The position numbers and the translations under genes were made by a program. This document shows positions 7,912 through 16,596 of a stretch of DNA of 62,594 nucleotides, piece after piece (position 1 is the stretch's first letter; each line of letters starts with the position of its first letter). The DNA is from Pseudomonadota bacterium (GTDB taxonomy: Bacteria > Pseudomonadota > Gammaproteobacteria > Competibacterales > Competibacteraceae): assembly GCA_030917925.1 (NCBI GenBank), contig JAUPTV010000124.1:1-62594 (forward strand). Direction: 5' to 3'. The notes beneath the pieces were generated by a model that worked only from the letters and a program-made list of their open reading frames with translations, did no database searches and was not told the origin of the DNA.

Positions 7912-9300
7912 ATGACAGAACGTCGCCTGTTTGTTCTCGACACCAACGTGCTGATGCACGACCCCAGCGCCGTGTTCCGTTTCCAGGAACATGACATTTA
8001 CCTGCCCATGATGGTGCTGGAAGAGCTCGATCACGCCAAGAAAGGTGTTTCCGAAGTCGCCCGCAACGTTCGGCAAGCCAGCCGCTTCCTCGATGATCTG
8101 GTCGCTGGAGCCAGCCAGGAGGAAATTGAGCAGGGTCTGCCGCTGCCTGGTGCGCCGGGTCCACAGGGTCAACCGACCAGTGGCCGATTGTACTTCCAGA
8201 CCCGTCCCACCCGACTGACTCCCTCCATTCCCCTGCCCGGCAACGCCCCGGATAACGACATCCTGGGCATGACGCTGACCCTGCGTCAGGATCATCCGCT
8301 TCGGCAAATCACGCTGGTGTCCAAGGACATTAACCTGCGGATCAAGGCCGCTATTCTTGGCATTCACGCCGAGGACTATTACAACGACCAGGCGCTGGAC
8401 GATGTCAACCTGCTGTATGGCGGCATCCGCGAACTGCCCGAAAACTTCTGGGAAACTCACGGCAAGGAACTGACGTCCTGGCAAGAGAGTGGGCGCACCT
8501 TTTACCGGGTGCACGGTCCCGAAATCGCCCAGTGGCATCCCAATCAAGGCTTGTTTGCCGCCGACGCTAGCGCCGATTTCATTGTCCGCCAGCTTCAAGG
8601 TGCGGAAGCCGTGATTGAAGTGCTGCGCGACTATACCGCACCCAATCACGCGGTCTGGGGCATTACTGCCCGCAACCGGGAACAGAATTTCGCCCTGAAC
8701 CTGCTGCTGGACCCGGAAATTGATTTCGTCTCCCTGCTCGGCGCAGCGGGTACCGGTAAAACACTGATTACCCTGGCGGCAGGACTGGCGCAAGTGCTGG
8801 ACGTTCCGCGCTACCGGGAAATTATTATGACCCGCGTGACGGTGCCGGTGGGTGAAGACATCGGCTTTCTGCCCGGTACCGAGGAAGAGAAGATGACGCC
8901 GTGGATGGGCGCGTTAATGGACAATCTGGAGGTGCTGGCACCCAAGGAAGGCGGGGAATGGGGCCGCGCCGCCACCGCGGATTTACTGAGCAACCGGATC
9001 AAGATTCGCTCGCTCAATTTCATGCGCGGGCGCACCTTCCAGAGCAAATATCTGATTCTCGACGAAGCGCAGAATCTGACGCCCAAGCAGATGAAAACGC
9101 TGATCACTCGCGCCGGGCCAGGCACCAAGGTCATTTGCCTGGGCAATATTGCGCAGATCGACACGCCCTATCTGTCGGAAACGACTTCGGGCCTGACTTA
9201 TGTCGTCGACCGTTTCAAGGACTGGCCGCATGGGGGCCATGTCACCCTGCGGCGCGGCGAACGTTCACGGCTGGCGGAGTTTGCCTCGGAGCGGCTTTAG
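7912..9300 (+). CDS. PIN domain-PhoH family ATPase
   Basis: A 462-residue protein with an N-terminal PIN nuclease-like domain (FVLDTNVLMHDPS, residues about 4-140, with acidic active-site residues) and a C-terminal PhoH ATPase with a P-loop GAAGTGKT and Walker B ILDEAQN. Proteins of this build (YlaK/PhoH2 type) are RNA helicase-ribonucleases in the characterised cases. ATG 7912 is chosen because GGAG lies upstream at the stop of the response regulator and because the PIN domain starts here; the frame is open further upstream only by overlapping the regulator. The next gene, cls, follows after 3 bases. Confidence 0.88.
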   Translation: MTERRLFVLDTNVLMHDPSAVFRFQEHDIYLPMMVLEELDHAKKGVSEVARNVRQASRFLDDLVAGASQEEIEQGLPLPGAPGPQGQPTSGRLYFQTRPTRLTPSIPLPGNAPDNDILGMTLTLRQDHPLRQITLVSKDINLRIKAAILGIHAEDYYNDQALDDVNLLYGGIRELPENFWETHGKELTSWQESGRTFYRVHGPEIAQWHPNQGLFAADASADFIVRQLQGAEAVIEVLRDYTAPNHAVWGITARNREQNFALNLLLDPEIDFVSLLGAAGTGKTLITLAAGLAQVLDVPRYREIIMTRVTVPVGEDIGFLPGTEEEKMTPWMGALMDNLEVLAPKEGGEWGRAATADLLSNRIKIRSLNFMRGRTFQSKYLILDEAQNLTPKQMKTLITRAGPGTKVICLGNIAQIDTPYLSETTSGLTYVVDRFKDWPHGGHVTLRRGERSRLAEFASERL

Positions 9301-9303
9301 GCG

Positions 9304-10764
9304 ATGACCGGGTTATGGTCGTTGCTCAGCGAACACCTCACCGCCCTCCTCTCGCTGGCCTGGCTGATCTGGATTGGCCTGGTCGCCGCAGGATTGATCC
9401 TGGAGCGCCGTTCGCCCGCCGCCACCCTGGCCTGGCTGCTGGCGCTGCTGTTCATGCCCTACTTCGGCTTTATCGTGTATCTGTTGCTCGGGCCGCGCCG
9501 CCTGCACCGTCGCCGCCGCCGTTATAGCCGTGCCCGCGAACGGTTGATGCAGTCCACCACGCACCGCATGGGCCGTAATCATGCCGCCCTGCCCGACTTC
9601 CCCAGCGTGGATCTGGCCTGGCAGTTGGCGACCCTGCTGGACCGCACCGGTCAGGGACAACCCACGCCCGCTCGCCGCGTTGCCCTGCTGGACACCGGCG
9701 ACGCCTGTTTCGCGGCGCTGGAAACCGCCATCGCTGCCGCTGTCCATCACGTTCATCTGGAATACTACATGTGGCAGCCGGACTCCGTGGGAACCCGGCT
9801 CCGCGACCTGCTGATTGACAAGGCCCGCGCTGGTGTCCAGGTGCGACTGCTCCTCGATCCCATTGGTTCCGACCGCATCACCCGCCGCTTCCTGCAACCT
9901 CTGCAAGCCGCCGGCGGCGAAACTGCCTGGTTCAATCCCATCAGCTTGCGCCGCTTCCGCTGGCGCTATGTCAACTTCCGTACTCACCGCAAAATTGTCG
10001 TCTGCGATGGACACGTCGGCTTTACCGGCGGCATCAACATCAGTGCCGAACACAGCCAAACGCATAGCGACGCCCACGCCTGGCGCGACACACATCTGCG
10101 CATCGACGGCGAACCGGTGCACCGCCTGCAATTCATTTTCCTGGAAGACTGGTATTTCGCCACTGACCACGCACCGCTGGAACCGGAATTCTTTCCACCG
10201 TTCCCGGATCATCCCACCCATCCCTGGCTGCATATCGTCGAATCCGGTCCCGACAACCACCGCTACGCGATTGCCAAACTCTATTTCGCCGCCATCACCG
10301 GCGCCCAGCGCCAAGTATTGCTGGCCACGCCCTATTTTGTCCCGAATGAAGCGCTCACCACGGCTTTAATTACAGCGGCGCTGCGCGGCGTTGTGGTGCG
10401 AATTCTGGTCCCAAAACAAAGCGACTCACGGTTGGTTACGGCCGCCGCCCGCAGTTACTACGAAGAACTGGCCAGCGCCGGGGTCGCGATTTATGAATAC
10501 GGCCCGCCGATGCTGCACAGCAAAGTGCTGATCGTGGACGAACAGATCGCGGCGGTCGGCAGCGCCAATTTCGACAACCGCAGCTTGACGCTGAATTTTG
10601 AAGCCATGGCCGTGCTGTACGATGCGCCACTGGCGGCGCAACTGGCGCACAGTTTCGCCACTGATCTGCACAGCGCTACCCGCTATATCAACCCCGGTCA
10701 GCGGGCCACGCTCGGTCAGCGTTTGGGTGAAGCAACGGCTCGATTACTATCGCCGTTGCTGTGA
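9304..10764 (+). CDS. cls: Cardiolipin synthase
   Basis: Condenses phosphatidylglycerol (or PG and PE) into cardiolipin at the inner membrane. The 486-residue protein has two N-terminal membrane segments (residues about 8-60), then two phospholipase-D HKD motifs: HRKIVVCDG with GGINIS, and HSKVLIVDE with GSANFDNRS. Full length for the family. It begins 3 bases after the PhoH-like gene. Its 3' end overlaps the convergent MFS gene by 49 bases. Confidence 0.92.
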   Translation: MTGLWSLLSEHLTALLSLAWLIWIGLVAAGLILERRSPAATLAWLLALLFMPYFGFIVYLLLGPRRLHRRRRRYSRARERLMQSTTHRMGRNHAALPDFPSVDLAWQLATLLDRTGQGQPTPARRVALLDTGDACFAALETAIAAAVHHVHLEYYMWQPDSVGTRLRDLLIDKARAGVQVRLLLDPIGSDRITRRFLQPLQAAGGETAWFNPISLRRFRWRYVNFRTHRKIVVCDGHVGFTGGINISAEHSQTHSDAHAWRDTHLRIDGEPVHRLQFIFLEDWYFATDHAPLEPEFFPPFPDHPTHPWLHIVESGPDNHRYAIAKLYFAAITGAQRQVLLATPYFVPNEALTTALITAALRGVVVRILVPKQSDSRLVTAAARSYYEELASAGVAIYEYGPPMLHSKVLIVDEQIAAVGSANFDNRSLTLNFEAMAVLYDAPLAAQLAHSFATDLHSATRYINPGQRATLGQRLGEATARLLSPLL

Positions 10765-11987
10765 GTTCGCCCCATACTCACCAGCAGCCAACCCCAGGTC
10801 AGCGCCTGCAACGCCAGCGCCAGTCCGAACGCCCAGTGATACCCGGCAGCCGCGTATCCGCCGCCGGCCTGGGGCCAATGATTGATGATCGCGCCCATCC
10901 CCCATTGCCCGGCGAACGCTGCTACAAACACCAGCAAGTTCAACGCCGTATTCACCCGACCAGCCACGCCGGACGGAAAGGCCTGCGTCAGAATCGCGTA
11001 AGTCAGCGTGCCAGCGGTGCCAAAGAAGCCAAACAGCGTCCACCACAGGCCGATTGATCCCCAACCAGCCAGCAGCGCCAGTTGCGCCAGCATGAACAGC
11101 GCCAGACCGCCCACGGCTACCCCCAGCGGCGGCATTCCCAGGCGTGACAGGCGATAGGTCAATTGCCCGAGGCCGAGAAAACCCGCCACCATCGCTGCCG
11201 CAATCCAGAATAAATAATCAGCGGCTGCCGCTTTGTCCAAACCGGCCACATCGCGCAGCCACGGTCCCGCCCACAGTCCCTGAATCGCCAGAAACGCCGC
11301 CTGTGACAGCACGGCGGTCGGCGCGATGCGCCAGAAGATCGGACTGCGGAAAATCCCCACCACTTCCCGCCATTGTTCACGCAGACCCTCCACTGGCCTC
11401 ACATGGCGACGTTCTGGAACGATCCAGAGCAAAGCCGCAGACACCGCGAAACTCAACCCGGTCAGGATCACGAACAACCCGCGCCAGTCGGTCAACTTCA
11501 GCGCCGCTTCCACCGGAGCCGTAGCGACCAGTGCGCCCAGCCCGCCCGCCGCCAGCACCCAACCGTTCACTGCGGGCAGGCGCGACGCCGGAAACCAGAC
11601 CACGAAGGCTTTAAAACTGGCCATCAGACAAGCCGATACCCCCAGACCGATCAATGCCCGACCAATAATCAGCTCAGTTGCATGATGGCTCATCGCAAAC
11701 AATCCGGCACCGACAGCGGCAAACAGCAGCAAAAGCGCCTCCACCCGGCGCGGCCCGAACCGATCCAGCAACATCCCCAGCGGCAATTGAAAGGCGGCAA
11801 AGGTCAGAAAATACACGCTGGTCAACAACCCCAGATCCGTCGCGTCCAACCGCAATTCCGCCGCCAGATAGGGCGACAGCACCGCGTTGATGGTTCGGTA
11901 CAGGTAGGACAGAAAATAACCGGCGGCAAAGGGCAGGAACACCCGCAGCACAATCGCTACTGGCGTCGGTGGGGTAGCGCTGCTCAT
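10716..11987 (-). CDS. MFS transporter
   Basis: A 423-residue, 12-segment major facilitator. The N-terminal half carries the conserved loop motif LLDRFGPRRVEAL between helices 2 and 3, and GRALIGLGVSACLM in helix 4. The substrate cannot be told. The start ATG overlaps the stop of the methyltransferase gene as ATGA, so the two are translationally coupled, methyltransferase first. The C-terminus overlaps cls by 49 bases on the other strand. Confidence 0.85.
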   Translation of the reverse strand: MSSATPPTPVAIVLRVFLPFAAGYFLSYLYRTINAVLSPYLAAELRLDATDLGLLTSVYFLTFAAFQLPLGMLLDRFGPRRVEALLLLFAAVGAGLFAMSHHATELIIGRALIGLGVSACLMASFKAFVVWFPASRLPAVNGWVLAAGGLGALVATAPVEAALKLTDWRGLFVILTGLSFAVSAALLWIVPERRHVRPVEGLREQWREVVGIFRSPIFWRIAPTAVLSQAAFLAIQGLWAGPWLRDVAGLDKAAAADYLFWIAAAMVAGFLGLGQLTYRLSRLGMPPLGVAVGGLALFMLAQLALLAGWGSIGLWWTLFGFFGTAGTLTYAILTQAFPSGVAGRVNTALNLLVFVAAFAGQWGMGAIINHWPQAGGGYAAAGYHWAFGLALALQALTWGWLLVSMGRTHSNGDSNRAVASPKR

Positions 11988-12643
11988 CCGTGATGAACCA
12001 ACCGGTAGACCCGCTCAAACAACCACGTCACGCCGCGTTCCCGCCAGCGGGAAGACTCGTCAAGGGTATCGCGTACATACAACACTTCGACTTCATGCGT
12101 GGCTTCGAACTGCCGACGCACTTCCGCTTCGTCAACCGCGAACGGCGGTCCCGGCATGAGAGTTTGATCGTATTCCAGCGTCACCAGCAGCGTCCGCAGA
12201 CCAGGCGGCAATAGGGTATGGAGATGCTGGACATAGCGCTCGCGCATCGGCGGCGGCAGCGCAATCAGCGCAGCGCGATCATAAACGCCCACGCAATCCG
12301 CTACCTGGCGCGGTTCCAGCGCGAAGAAATCACCGAGCAGAATGCGAATTTCATCCTGTTCCCAAATCTCGAACGCCCCTTCTCGCGACCGGCACGGCTG
12401 CAAGTCGTTCTCCTGAAAAAACGCCTCCACCGCAATCGGACTAATTTCCACACCCGTCACCGGATACCCTTCCCCGGCCAGCCACAATAAATCCAGGCTC
12501 TTGCCGCACAGGGGCACGAATACCCGTTGACCCGGTTGCAACCCCAGGGCGCTCCAGAACTGTTGCAGGTGGGCGTTAATATCCGGCTTGTGAAAGCCGA
12601 TCTCAGCCTGTTCCCAACGTTCATGCCAGAATGAAAGTTCCAT
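11984..12643 (-). CDS. tpm: Thiopurine S-methyltransferase family protein
   Basis: SAM-dependent methyltransferase of 219 residues. Signatures of the bacterial TPMT family are FWHERWEQAEIGFH at the N-terminus, VFVPLCGKSLDLLWLA (SAM-binding loop), VTGVEISPIAVEAFF, and DRAALIALPPPMRERY. Bacterial members act on thiopurines and on oxidised selenium or tellurium compounds. The ATG at 12643 is chosen over the in-frame TTG at 12652. The stop overlaps the MFS start (ATGA), suggesting the transporter may move a related substrate or product. Confidence 0.9.
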   Translation of the reverse strand: MELSFWHERWEQAEIGFHKPDINAHLQQFWSALGLQPGQRVFVPLCGKSLDLLWLAGEGYPVTGVEISPIAVEAFFQENDLQPCRSREGAFEIWEQDEIRILLGDFFALEPRQVADCVGVYDRAALIALPPPMRERYVQHLHTLLPPGLRTLLVTLEYDQTLMPGPPFAVDEAEVRRQFEATHEVEVLYVRDTLDESSRWRERGVTWLFERVYRLVHHG

Positions 12644-12682
12644 ACGCTTCAATACCTTCGTTTGCTAAATTTGCTAGATTCG

Positions 12683-14152
12683 CTAAAGCGGAGTCTCTGG
12701 CCACCAGGCCCGGCGCGTAAACAGCATCCCCAGGCCCTGCAACAAATAGCGCAAATCGCCGGCGGTGCTGCGTTGGCGGGCGTAGAAGGCATCGCTGAGC
12801 AACCGTTCTTCCCAAGGCGCACCGGGCGGCAGGTGCAGTAGCGTCGGCCCGATCAACCCAGCCGGCGCTTGATCGCTCACCCGTTCCCAATCTTCCGTCC
12901 GGCTATCCACCTGTTCCGGGGTCAGCGGCACCGCCCCCACCAGGCGCAAATCGCCGCTGACCACCGCCAGCAAGCGCGGCAAATAGCGCAACACCGGCAC
13001 CGAAACGGCCCATTCACGGGCGATGAAGCTCAGACGCTGCCGACGTCCCCGTTCATCGAACCCCAACCGATTGCCCCGTAGTTTCACCTCCTGCAAGGGC
13101 GTGTTCACATTGGCCGTGAGCGCCAATATCAGCGCCAACGGCCACAGCGGCAGCGACAGCCCCAGCGCCAGCAGACCCAGCAACCGATTCAGCGGTTCGG
13201 CCAGCGTCCGCCTTAACGTCGCATCCCGCAGATCGGTCAGCAGAAAGGTCTCCACCACCGGCAACACCACACCGGTATCAACGCGAATCAACTGATTCCC
13301 CTGGACAATGGCGTTGCGCACGTCCACCAGTTCACCAACGTAGGTATCCGGCAACACCACACTGTCCTGAAGCGTCGCGTAGCGGTCGATCATCACCCCA
13401 TGGGACACGACCACCTCGCCGTGCAATTCGGCAGTCGCCTCAACCCGGCACTGGCTGCCAATGAAGGCCATACCCTGCCGCAAGCTGTGCGGCGAGACTT
13501 TAGAGCGCAGCCCCACGGTCAACCCCAAAGCCACTGCCCGCCCCGGAATGACTAAACCCGGAAAGCGGCCAGCAGCGGTGTCCAGATTGGCGCGATGATA
13601 AGCCCGCCACGATTCCAGCCGGTTCAACGCCGCATCCGGCAATTCCACCACCGGCCAAACCGGCGGCGCGTCCGCAGGCTCCACGGACCAGCGCAACGGT
13701 TCCAACCCACCCTGCCCGCCAGCGCGATGCCGACACAGGCTTAAAGGCGCACCCGTGACCCGGCCATGTATAACCGGCCCGGCGACTCCATCCGTCCGTT
13801 GCAGAAATTCCGCCACTGCCGCGCCATGCAGCACATCGCCGCGCAACAGCAGCAGGACATTCGCTAACCGGGACTGGCTACGCGCCACCACGGCTTCCGG
13901 TTCTTCCTCACCCTGAGTCAGCACATAATCCAGCCGCATCCCCCAGCGACTGCCGCCACCGATGGTCGCCCGCACTTGATCAGCAAAGGGTGAAATAGCG
14001 ATGACCGCCCGACGCAGCCCGGCAACGGCCAGCGCCTCCAGGGTGTGCTCCAGCACCGGTTTGCCCACCACCGGCAGCAGCGCCACACAGGTCCGGTGGG
14101 TCAACGGCTCCAGTTCCCGGCCCAGTCGGTCCGCGAAAACAACGGCTTGCAT
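12683..14152 (-). CDS. Nucleotidyltransferase-like/sugar transferase fusion protein
   Basis: A 489-residue fusion. Residues 1 to about 270 resemble sugar-nucleotide pyrophosphorylases (LPVVGKPVLEHTLEAL) with a left-handed helix-like section (VVSHGVMIDRYATLQDSVVLPDTYVG is the type; positions about 245-275). The usual G-G-x-G-T-R-L-x-P-L-T loop is replaced by FADRLGRELEPLT, so catalytic activity is doubtful. Residues about 315-489 resemble bacterial polyprenyl-phosphate sugar transferases: a hydrophobic segment, LPRLLAVVSGDLRLVGAVPL, and FYARQRSTAGDLRYLLQGL. It probably helps start or control exopolysaccharide assembly. It is divergent from the WecA-like gene at 14363. Confidence 0.65.
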   Translation of the reverse strand: MQAVVFADRLGRELEPLTHRTCVALLPVVGKPVLEHTLEALAVAGLRRAVIAISPFADQVRATIGGGSRWGMRLDYVLTQGEEEPEAVVARSQSRLANVLLLLRGDVLHGAAVAEFLQRTDGVAGPVIHGRVTGAPLSLCRHRAGGQGGLEPLRWSVEPADAPPVWPVVELPDAALNRLESWRAYHRANLDTAAGRFPGLVIPGRAVALGLTVGLRSKVSPHSLRQGMAFIGSQCRVEATAELHGEVVVSHGVMIDRYATLQDSVVLPDTYVGELVDVRNAIVQGNQLIRVDTGVVLPVVETFLLTDLRDATLRRTLAEPLNRLLGLLALGLSLPLWPLALILALTANVNTPLQEVKLRGNRLGFDERGRRQRLSFIAREWAVSVPVLRYLPRLLAVVSGDLRLVGAVPLTPEQVDSRTEDWERVSDQAPAGLIGPTLLHLPPGAPWEERLLSDAFYARQRSTAGDLRYLLQGLGMLFTRRAWWPETPL

Positions 14153-14362
14153 GGTTCAGTACGCTCCACGCCCCGGCGCTACCGCCGGCACGGTTTTCAG
14201 CTTAGCGGCTGAGGCGCAGGCGGCGCTGCTTTTATTGTCGTTATTGTCCATCCGTGTTCCTTGAGCGATTTTCGGCTATGATAATCTTCTTGCCGCAATG
14301 AAGAAAATCCGATGACCCACTTTCAATTTCTGATTATTTAATTCAAAAAGATAATTTTTTTT

Positions 14363-15475
14363 ATGGAACTACCTTTCATACTGCACCACTACTCATTAAT
14401 TTGCGCTTTCCTGCTCAGCGTCATATTGACCTCATTATCCATTAAGCCAGCACAGCAGTTAGGGTGGGTGGATCGGCCTGGCGACCGCAAGCACCATCAC
14501 CATCCGGCACCGCTCACTGGCGGCATTACGATGTGCATCGCCTTCTGCCTGAGCTGGCTGCTATTACCCGAAAAGCCCCACGCCTATACCATGCTACTGA
14601 CCGGGATGGTATTGCTCACCCTTATCGGGATTTACGACGATCTTCATTCCAGCCGACCCGTAACCCGCCTGCTCTTCCAGGCCGGCGCTGTAGTGCTAGT
14701 AGCGTTCCAGGGCGAGATCATCCTGAGGGATCTGGGCAATCTGTTCGGTCTGGGCATTGTTGAATTAGGCTGGGTGGCCATCCTGTTCACTATCTTTAGC
14801 ATTGTTGGCGTTATCAATGCGTTCAATATGATCGACGGTCTTGATGGACTGGCCGGTGGGCTGGCGCTCATCGCTACGGGTTGGCTCATCGCCTTGAACC
14901 TGATGGCTCCTGTTCCCGATACCCACGCGGGTCACGCTCTGCTAACGCTGATGATGGTCATCGCCGGGTTTCTGTGTTTTAACCTCCGTCACCCCTGGCG
15001 CACTCACGCCTGCGTTTTTATGGGCGATGCGGGCAGCACCATGATTGGATTCGCCCTGGGTTGGTTCATGGTGCATCTTTCCCAGAGCAATGAAAACCGC
15101 GCCGCCATCATGACCCCGATGACCGCCATCTGGATTCTTGCTCTGCCCCTGCTGGACACGATTGCGATCATGGTCCGCCGCATCCGCACCGGGCAAAGTC
15201 CGTTCGCCGCTGACCGCCAGCATCTGCACCACCTGTTACTTCATTACGGTCTGCCAGATGGACAAGTCACCCTGATTCTGTTGATCGCCGCTATCCTGAC
15301 CGGCGCGGCAGGCGCAACCGCCAACTGGCTGGATGTGCCGGAATATTTTCAGTTTTACGCCTTTGTCGCCGTATTCATGCTGTATTACTACGCCACTCAC
15401 CGCTTGTGGATGCAGCGCTGCGGCTTGAACGGCGAAGACCCACGTTCCGAAACGAAACCCTGGCTTCGCCCTTAA
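14363..15475 (+). CDS. Undecaprenyl-phosphate GlcNAc-1-phosphate transferase-like (WecA/MraY family)
   Basis: Transfers a sugar-1-phosphate from a UDP-sugar to undecaprenyl phosphate, the first step of O-antigen or exopolysaccharide synthesis. The 370-residue protein has about eleven membrane segments and the family motifs: RKHHHHPAPLTGG, LIGIYDD, NAFNMIDGLDGLAGG, CVFMGDAGSTMIGF and RQHLHHLLLHYG. The Asp pairs in the cytosolic loops are the metal-binding residues. The 5' leader is AT-rich (14270-14362). It converges with the glycosyltransferase gene, with a 4-base 3' overlap. Confidence 0.9.
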   Translation: MELPFILHHYSLICAFLLSVILTSLSIKPAQQLGWVDRPGDRKHHHHPAPLTGGITMCIAFCLSWLLLPEKPHAYTMLLTGMVLLTLIGIYDDLHSSRPVTRLLFQAGAVVLVAFQGEIILRDLGNLFGLGIVELGWVAILFTIFSIVGVINAFNMIDGLDGLAGGLALIATGWLIALNLMAPVPDTHAGHALLTLMMVIAGFLCFNLRHPWRTHACVFMGDAGSTMIGFALGWFMVHLSQSNENRAAIMTPMTAIWILALPLLDTIAIMVRRIRTGQSPFAADRQHLHHLLLHYGLPDGQVTLILLIAAILTGAAGATANWLDVPEYFQFYAFVAVFMLYYYATHRLWMQRCGLNGEDPRSETKPWLRP

Positions 15476-16596
15476 CTTCTCAAATCCCGATACACCGCCA
15501 ATGTTTGTTCAAACACCAGGCGCTGATCAAATTCAGCCAGCGCCCTGGCGCGACCCGCCTGACCCAGGCGCTGGCGCATTTGTGAATCTTCGCTCAATCG
15601 ACGGATGGCATCGGTCAGCGCCTGAGTGTCTTTGAGTGGAATAAGCAGACCATTGACGCCGTGATCGACGATTTCCCGGCAACCGGGAACGTCTGTAGTG
15701 ATCAGTGGCAAGCCACAGGCCGCCGCCTCCAGTAGACTGCGGGGTACGCCTTCGCGGTAACTGGGAAGAACCGCCATGTCCGTTTGCGCCAGCAAAGTCG
15801 GCATATCGTCGATATGGCCCAGCAACGTCACATCGCCTTCCCGACGCCACCTGGCGAGCTGGTCAGGAGATATCGACGCCGGATTGCCGGGGTCGGGAGC
15901 GCCCGCCAGCAGGAATTCAGCCGCCATGCCTTCCTGCCGGAGTTGCCGAGCGGCAGCAACGTATTCGCCAATCCCTTTTTCCCAGAGCAGGCGGCTGGCC
16001 AGCAGGATTTTCAGCGAACCAGCGGAAATCGATTTAGCGACGGGCTGAAACCTCTCGGTGTCCACCCCGGAGCTGCGAATCAGCCGAATGCGCCGGGAAT
16101 CGATCAAGTCCGCCTGTTCAAATGCGGCTTGATCGTCAGGGTTCTGCACGATCAGGCGGCTACGCGGACTGTTTAGCGCCAGTCTCAGTAAAATGCGCAC
16201 CGACTGGCGCAACAGACGAGTGCGCAAGCGGGTACTGGTGAAGACATGACCCAGGCCCGTCACCGCATTGACGCAGGCGGGAACGCCGGTCAGTCGCGCA
16301 ACCAGTGCGCCGTACACCACACATTTAAGGGTGAAGTGGTGAACCAGATCGGGGCGTTCCTGAACGTAGATCCGGCGAACATCGTTGAGCAACCGCAACT
16401 CACGCACCGGATGCAGGCTGCGCCGCTCCATCGGGATAGTCAGGGTGCGAAAGCCCGCTGCTTGTAGATGGGCAACATAGGGATCAGGGGGGGACAACAT
16501 CACCACCTCATAACCCTGATCGCGGAGATAGCGGGCCAGTGGCAGGCGGAAGTTGTAGAGATACCATCCTGTGTTGGCGAAAAACAGGATTTTCAA
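15472..16596 (-). CDS. GT4-family glycosyltransferase
   Basis: A 374-residue retaining glycosyltransferase of GT-B fold. The N-terminal Rossmann half starts MKILFFANTGWYLYNFRLPLA; the C-terminal half has the donor-binding region LPSYREGVPRSLLEAAACGLP, whose EGxPxxLLEA motif is the E-x7-E type of GT4. Its start overlaps the stop of the flippase gene by 4 bases (ATGA), so the flippase and the transferase are translated together. It likely adds a sugar to a lipid-linked oligosaccharide. Confidence 0.85.
   Translation of the reverse strand: MKILFFANTGWYLYNFRLPLARYLRDQGYEVVMLSPPDPYVAHLQAAGFRTLTIPMERRSLHPVRELRLLNDVRRIYVQERPDLVHHFTLKCVVYGALVARLTGVPACVNAVTGLGHVFTSTRLRTRLLRQSVRILLRLALNSPRSRLIVQNPDDQAAFEQADLIDSRRIRLIRSSGVDTERFQPVAKSISAGSLKILLASRLLWEKGIGEYVAAARQLRQEGMAAEFLLAGAPDPGNPASISPDQLARWRREGDVTLLGHIDDMPTLLAQTDMAVLPSYREGVPRSLLEAAACGLPLITTDVPGCREIVDHGVNGLLIPLKDTQALTDAIRRLSEDSQMRQRLGQAGRARALAEFDQRLVFEQTLAVYRDLRS

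Noticed and set aside
7909-8793. Long minus-strand frame inside the PhoH-like gene
   Set aside because: Shadow of a gene with clear PIN and P-loop motifs; no recognisable protein on the opposite strand.
9313-10314. Long minus-strand frame inside cls
   Set aside because: Antisense of a two-HKD-motif gene; composition typical of GC-driven shadow frames.
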